This document shows positions 6,278 through 8,667 of a stretch of 8,667 bases of DNA, in pieces. Location of the stretch: assembly GCA_031288575.1 (NCBI GenBank), contig JAITRD010000214.1, positions 1 through 8,667 on the forward strand. Reading direction: 5' to 3'. Origin of the DNA: Treponema sp. (GTDB lineage: Bacteria; Spirochaetota; Spirochaetia; Treponematales; Breznakiellaceae). Every line of letters begins with the position of its first letter. Position 1 is the first letter of the stretch. Under the pieces are notes generated by a model. It was not told where the DNA came from, did not search any database, and worked only from the letters and a program-made list of their open reading frames with translations. Made by a program: the position numbers and the translations under genes.

Positions 6278-7665
6278 AGATTAATATGTTACTTAATGCG
6301 TTAAGCAAAATTCAAAGCAGATGTTTCAAAATTTCAATTTTCCGAAGAGCCGCCGCTGAAGTATCCTGCCTGGGCAATGGGGGTAAAAATGATGCCCGCC
6401 CCTTGTCCGTTAACCGTCCTTCCCCCTCAAGTTCAGCGTTTTTTACTACAGGGTTTGTCCTGCTGTTCCTGGGTCTGTTTTTTAGCGGCTGCGGAATGAC
6501 GAAGGTTAACAAAGTACCTGACAAGGAGGTTAACAGAGTGCCCGACACCGAAAACGAATTTGCCCCCGAGGGGATGACCCATCTTGACGCCCTGAGCTAT
6601 TTCCGGGAGGAAGGATTGAACATAGGCTGGAATTTGGGGAACAGCCTGGACGCCCACCGGAACGGCGTATCCGGCGAGACGGTCTGGGGGAATCCCCGGA
6701 TCGCGCGGGAAATTTTTGAGGGCGTAAAAAACGCGGGGTACAAGATCGCGCGCATTCCCGTTACCTGGATGGGCCACATCGGGGAAGCGCCGGATTACCA
6801 CATCGACCCTGAGCTTTTAAAGCGCGTGGCCGAGGTAATAGGCTACGCCCGCGAGGCGGGGCTCAAGGCAATCATCAACCTCCACCACGACGGCGCTACC
6901 GAAAGCGGCGGCAAAGACCTGGGCTGGCTCTCGATCAACAAGGCCCGGCAGGGCGAAGAAGGCATGCGGGAGGTAACGGCCAAGTTTGAGCGGGTGTGGG
7001 TACAGATTGCCAAATATTTTAAAAACTACGGCGATTACCTCATCTTTGAATCGATGAACGAGATCCACGACGGCAACTGGGGCTGGGGCAGTGAACAGGA
7101 TCAGAAGCCGCAGTACGAGATTGTAAACCAATGGAACCAGGTTTTTGTAAACGCCGTGCGCGGCACCGGGGGCAATAACGCCGGGCGCTTTTTGGTTATC
7201 CCCGGCTACAGCACCGTTCCCCGGCATACTGCGGCGGATTATTTCAGGCTGCCCGAGGACAGCGCCGCCGGGGTGAATAAATTCATCGTCACCGTGCATT
7301 ATTACGACCCTTACGAATTTTCTATCATCGCTACCCGTCAGTCATGGGGCTCCGACGCGGACAAACTCAAGGCGGATCAGGACTTTACGGCCATTGCCGG
7401 CAGGTTTATTGCCCGCGGACAGGTCCCGGTCATTATCGGCGAAAGCGGCGCGGTATGGCAGAAAGGATACGAGGCGGCGCGGCTTGAATACGTGGATTAT
7501 GTGTACCGTAAAGCCCATGAACTGGGGCTCGTTCCCCTGTATTGGGACAACGGGGCCTTTGTTTCAAATGGAGAAAATTTCGGGCTTTTTAACCGCAATA
7601 CCGGCGAACCCTATTCAGAGGAAACCGGTACGGTCATCAGGGCAATGATAAACGCCGTAGAGTGA
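6268..7665 (+). CDS. GH5 endoglucanase-like glycoside hydrolase, predicted lipoprotein
   Basis: A glycoside hydrolase family 5 enzyme, predicted endo-beta-glucanase or related hemicellulase, exported and lipid-anchored. Numbering from the ATG at 6268: a hydrophobic stretch at about 62-73 leads to the lipobox FSGC with Cys75, loose as in spirochetes. A short linker with an 8-residue tandem repeat follows (80-95). The GH5 barrel includes GWNLGNSLDA (120-129), NLHHDG (204-209), acid/base Glu265 in ESMNEI, VHYYDPYEF (343-351), nucleophile Glu392 in IIGESGA, and Trp426. The GWNLGNSLDA style recalls subfamilies 4 and 2. No carbohydrate-binding module is attached. The start is unclear: the ATG at 6268 leaves about 60 residues before the hydrophobic core, too long for a signal peptide. 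A TTG at 6403 gives a better length but lacks a ribosome site, and the best ribosome site/ATG pair (6379-6391) is in another frame. A GH5 hydrolase is certain; the exact polysaccharide is not. Confidence 0.88.
   Translation: MLIKINMLLNALSKIQSRCFKISIFRRAAAEVSCLGNGGKNDARPLSVNRPSPSSSAFFTTGFVLLFLGLFFSGCGMTKVNKVPDKEVNRVPDTENEFAPEGMTHLDALSYFREEGLNIGWNLGNSLDAHRNGVSGETVWGNPRIAREIFEGVKNAGYKIARIPVTWMGHIGEAPDYHIDPELLKRVAEVIGYAREAGLKAIINLHHDGATESGGKDLGWLSINKARQGEEGMREVTAKFERVWVQIAKYFKNYGDYLIFESMNEIHDGNWGWGSEQDQKPQYEIVNQWNQVFVNAVRGTGGNNAGRFLVIPGYSTVPRHTAADYFRLPEDSAAGVNKFIVTVHYYDPYEFSIIATRQSWGSDADKLKADQDFTAIAGRFIARGQVPVIIGESGAVWQKGYEAARLEYVDYVYRKAHELGLVPLYWDNGAFVSNGENFGLFNRNTGEPYSEETGTVIRAMINAVE
6505..6552 (+). 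repeat. 24-bp tandem duplication in the GH5 lipoprotein linker
   Basis: Two adjacent 24-bp units, 6505-6528 and 6529-6552, encode VNKVPDKE and VNRVPDTE. They lie five residues after the lipid-anchor cysteine, in the tether between membrane and catalytic domain. Most differences are in third codon positions or conservative, so the copies have diverged under coding constraint. Confidence 0.7.
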
Positions 7666-7699
7666 TTTGTTTGGAAGAATTGTTTTCAAGGAAGAAAGT

Positions 7700-8140
7700 A
7701 TGTTCGCAGCCCGGCCCCCCGGTTCCGGCCCCGCGGGCCGCCGCCGCTCCCCTCAACAGGTTTCTGATGATCGCCGATACTGCCCGGTGAATGGATCAAC
7801 AGCGGCAAGGGCCTGCTGGCGGGCTGGACAACGGATAAATCCGGCGCGGATCTCCGCGTCCGGGTTCGGGGGAAATCCGCGGGGGTGTTGTTTACCGAAA
7901 GCGATCGGTACCGCAACGGACTTGCCTGGATTGAAGGCGGCGGCGGAATGGAGAAACCCAAAGCAACTAACTATCAACGCCTATGCAAGCTGCCGGGCCG
8001 GTTACTACGGGTATGTCTGCGCCGAAATCGCCGGCAGCCTTGATCCGGCGCAAGAGTATATCCTGCACCTTACGGTCAATACAGGCGGCAAACCAAACGC
8101 CCAGGCCGGTGTGATCGGCGTTATTTGTACAAATCCTTAG
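7700..8140 (+). pseudogene. Frameshifted remnant of an exported or sugar-binding protein gene
   Basis: Protein-like sequence jumps between reading frames. The best ribosome site (AAGGAAG) precedes the ATG at 7700, whose own frame soon turns Arg/Pro-rich and implausible. Another frame reads PLNRFLMIADTA (about 7749-7785) and then stops. A third reads GEWINSGKGLLAGWTTDKSG and on to DRYRNGLAWIEGGG (7786 to about 7947). The original frame resumes with INAYAS (about 7970) and YYGYVCAEIAG...LHLTV up to the TAG at 8140. Each piece looks like natural beta-rich protein, so at least two or three +1-type shifts are implied; one may be an extra C in the CCC run at 7783-7785. The pieces suggest a beta-sandwich domain such as the N-terminal region of an SGNH-type esterase or a carbohydrate-binding module, but I cannot name the family. 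An intact 157-residue frame at 7667-8140 exists but is probably not a real protein over its first 100 residues. Sequencing error is an alternative to true decay. Confidence 0.6.
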
Positions 8141-8160
8141 GCGCATGGGAAGGGTTGTTT

Positions 8161-8667
8161 ATGGACAGGTACGGCTGGAAAGAGAATGCCGCTACGGAAG
8201 AAGGGGCAATGGCGAAAGGGTGGAATGCCTATAAAGGGCATATTATTACCACAGGGATCATCATCGCGGCGCTGGTTCTCTTTTTTGTAACCCGCGGCAG
8301 GGAGGAAAACTTTGCCGTAAAATACGAAGGCGCCGATTTGGGCGGGGGAGGGATTGGCAGAACAAGCACCTACGTCCGGTATCTGGAACGCCACGCGGAC
8401 ATCCCTCCCGGCGCCGCGGATATTCCGGTTGATGTTTTTTCGTATACGGCGGCGGAGGGCGTAACCGAGCTTGCCGGCTTTGAAGGCGCGGGGAAGGCCC
8501 TCCTGACGGAGGAAAAGAGCTTTGTAGAATACTCTGTCCGCCTGGAGAAGGCCGGCCTTTACAACCTCTGCCTAGAATACTTTCCCGTTGAATCCCGGGG
8601 GATCGCCATAGAGCGGAGCCTCAAGATTAACGGGGAAACGCCGTTTCTGGGCGCGGAGCAGCTTGTT
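8161..8667 (+). CDS. Membrane-anchored ABC-type solute-binding protein, N-terminal part (runs off right edge)
   Basis: 169 residues of a longer protein. A 26-residue cytoplasmic lead is followed by one transmembrane segment (about 27-45, IITTGIIIAALVLFFVTR) with no lipobox, so the rest should lie outside the membrane, anchored by this helix. The visible exported part (KYEGADLGGGGIGRTSTYVRYLERHAD, then VEYSVRLEKAGLYNLCLEYFPVESRGIAIERSLKINGETPF) is the kind of N-terminal beta-sandwich found in very large (around 950-residue) extracellular solute-binding proteins of sugar ABC transporters in Paenibacillus and spirochetes; this is from memory of the family. The start ATG at 8161 has GGGAAGGG six bases upstream, 20 bases after the preceding stop. 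If correct, the binding domain and permease genes should follow beyond the window. The pattern is good but no solute-binding motif is yet in view. Confidence 0.6.
   Translation, partial: MDRYGWKENAATEEGAMAKGWNAYKGHIITTGIIIAALVLFFVTRGREENFAVKYEGADLGGGGIGRTSTYVRYLERHADIPPGAADIPVDVFSYTAAEGVTELAGFEGAGKALLTEEKSFVEYSVRLEKAGLYNLCLEYFPVESRGIAIERSLKINGETPFLGAEQLV

Noticed and set aside
7667..8140. The intact 157-codon frame as a single real protein.
   Set aside because: Its first 100 residues are Arg/Pro/Gly-rich and unlike natural protein, while other frames over the same bases give convincing beta-rich sequence; only the last 56 residues look genuine.

Overview
The window is dense bacterial coding DNA: high G+C with many runs of G and C, Shine-Dalgarno sites before most genes, and no introns, tRNA, rRNA or CRISPR. 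The protein set is a sorbitol-6-phosphate/sorbose-1-phosphate dehydrogenase pair, cytoplasmic esterases, a lipoprotein GH5 glycanase with a loose lipobox, and a membrane-anchored sugar solute-binding protein. This suggests a carbohydrate-degrading anaerobe. A gut (termite-type) Treponema or related spirochete fits best, but that assignment is inference from gene style, not a marker gene.

Layout: (1) 1-897, minus strand: a two-gene operon of a VOC/glyoxalase-fold protein and an SGNH-family esterase that runs off the left edge. (2) 898-1239: a divergent intergenic region with a 15-bp inverted repeat and a good sigma70-type promoter. (3) 1240-4643, plus strand: a tight three-gene operon encoding an SrlD-type SDR (sorbitol-6-phosphate 2-dehydrogenase) with an extra ~155-residue N-terminal region, a SorE-like zinc dehydrogenase (sorbose-1-phosphate reductase type), and an HD-domain phosphohydrolase whose ATG directly follows the previous stop codon. 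(4) 4658-6127, minus strand: a type-B carboxylesterase converging on the operon. (5) 6128-6267: an AT-rich divergent control region with direct repeats, a near-palindrome and a possible 20-codon ORF. (6) 6268-7665, plus: a GH5 endoglucanase-like lipoprotein. (7) 7700-8140: a frameshifted pseudogene (or sequence-error-damaged gene). (8) 8161 to the right edge: the N-terminus of a large solute-binding-protein-like gene with a membrane anchor and a beta-sandwich-like region.

How it may work together (inference): the GH5 enzyme cuts glucan or hemicellulose outside the cell. The SBP at the right edge may feed an oligosaccharide ABC transporter, and the esterases (SGNH and type B, neither with a signal peptide) may remove acyl groups from imported sugars. 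The SrlD/SorE pair would interconvert sorbose-1-phosphate, sorbitol-6-phosphate and fructose-6-phosphate, feeding hexitol or ketose into glycolysis. No transporter or kinase for that sugar lies in the window. The HD protein is the least explained member of the operon.

Nothing here is clearly a new defence or mobile system. The best leads are the HD phosphohydrolase locked into a hexitol-phosphate operon, the N-terminal extension on the SDR, the multi-frameshift gene at 7700-8140, and the structured intergenic regions.
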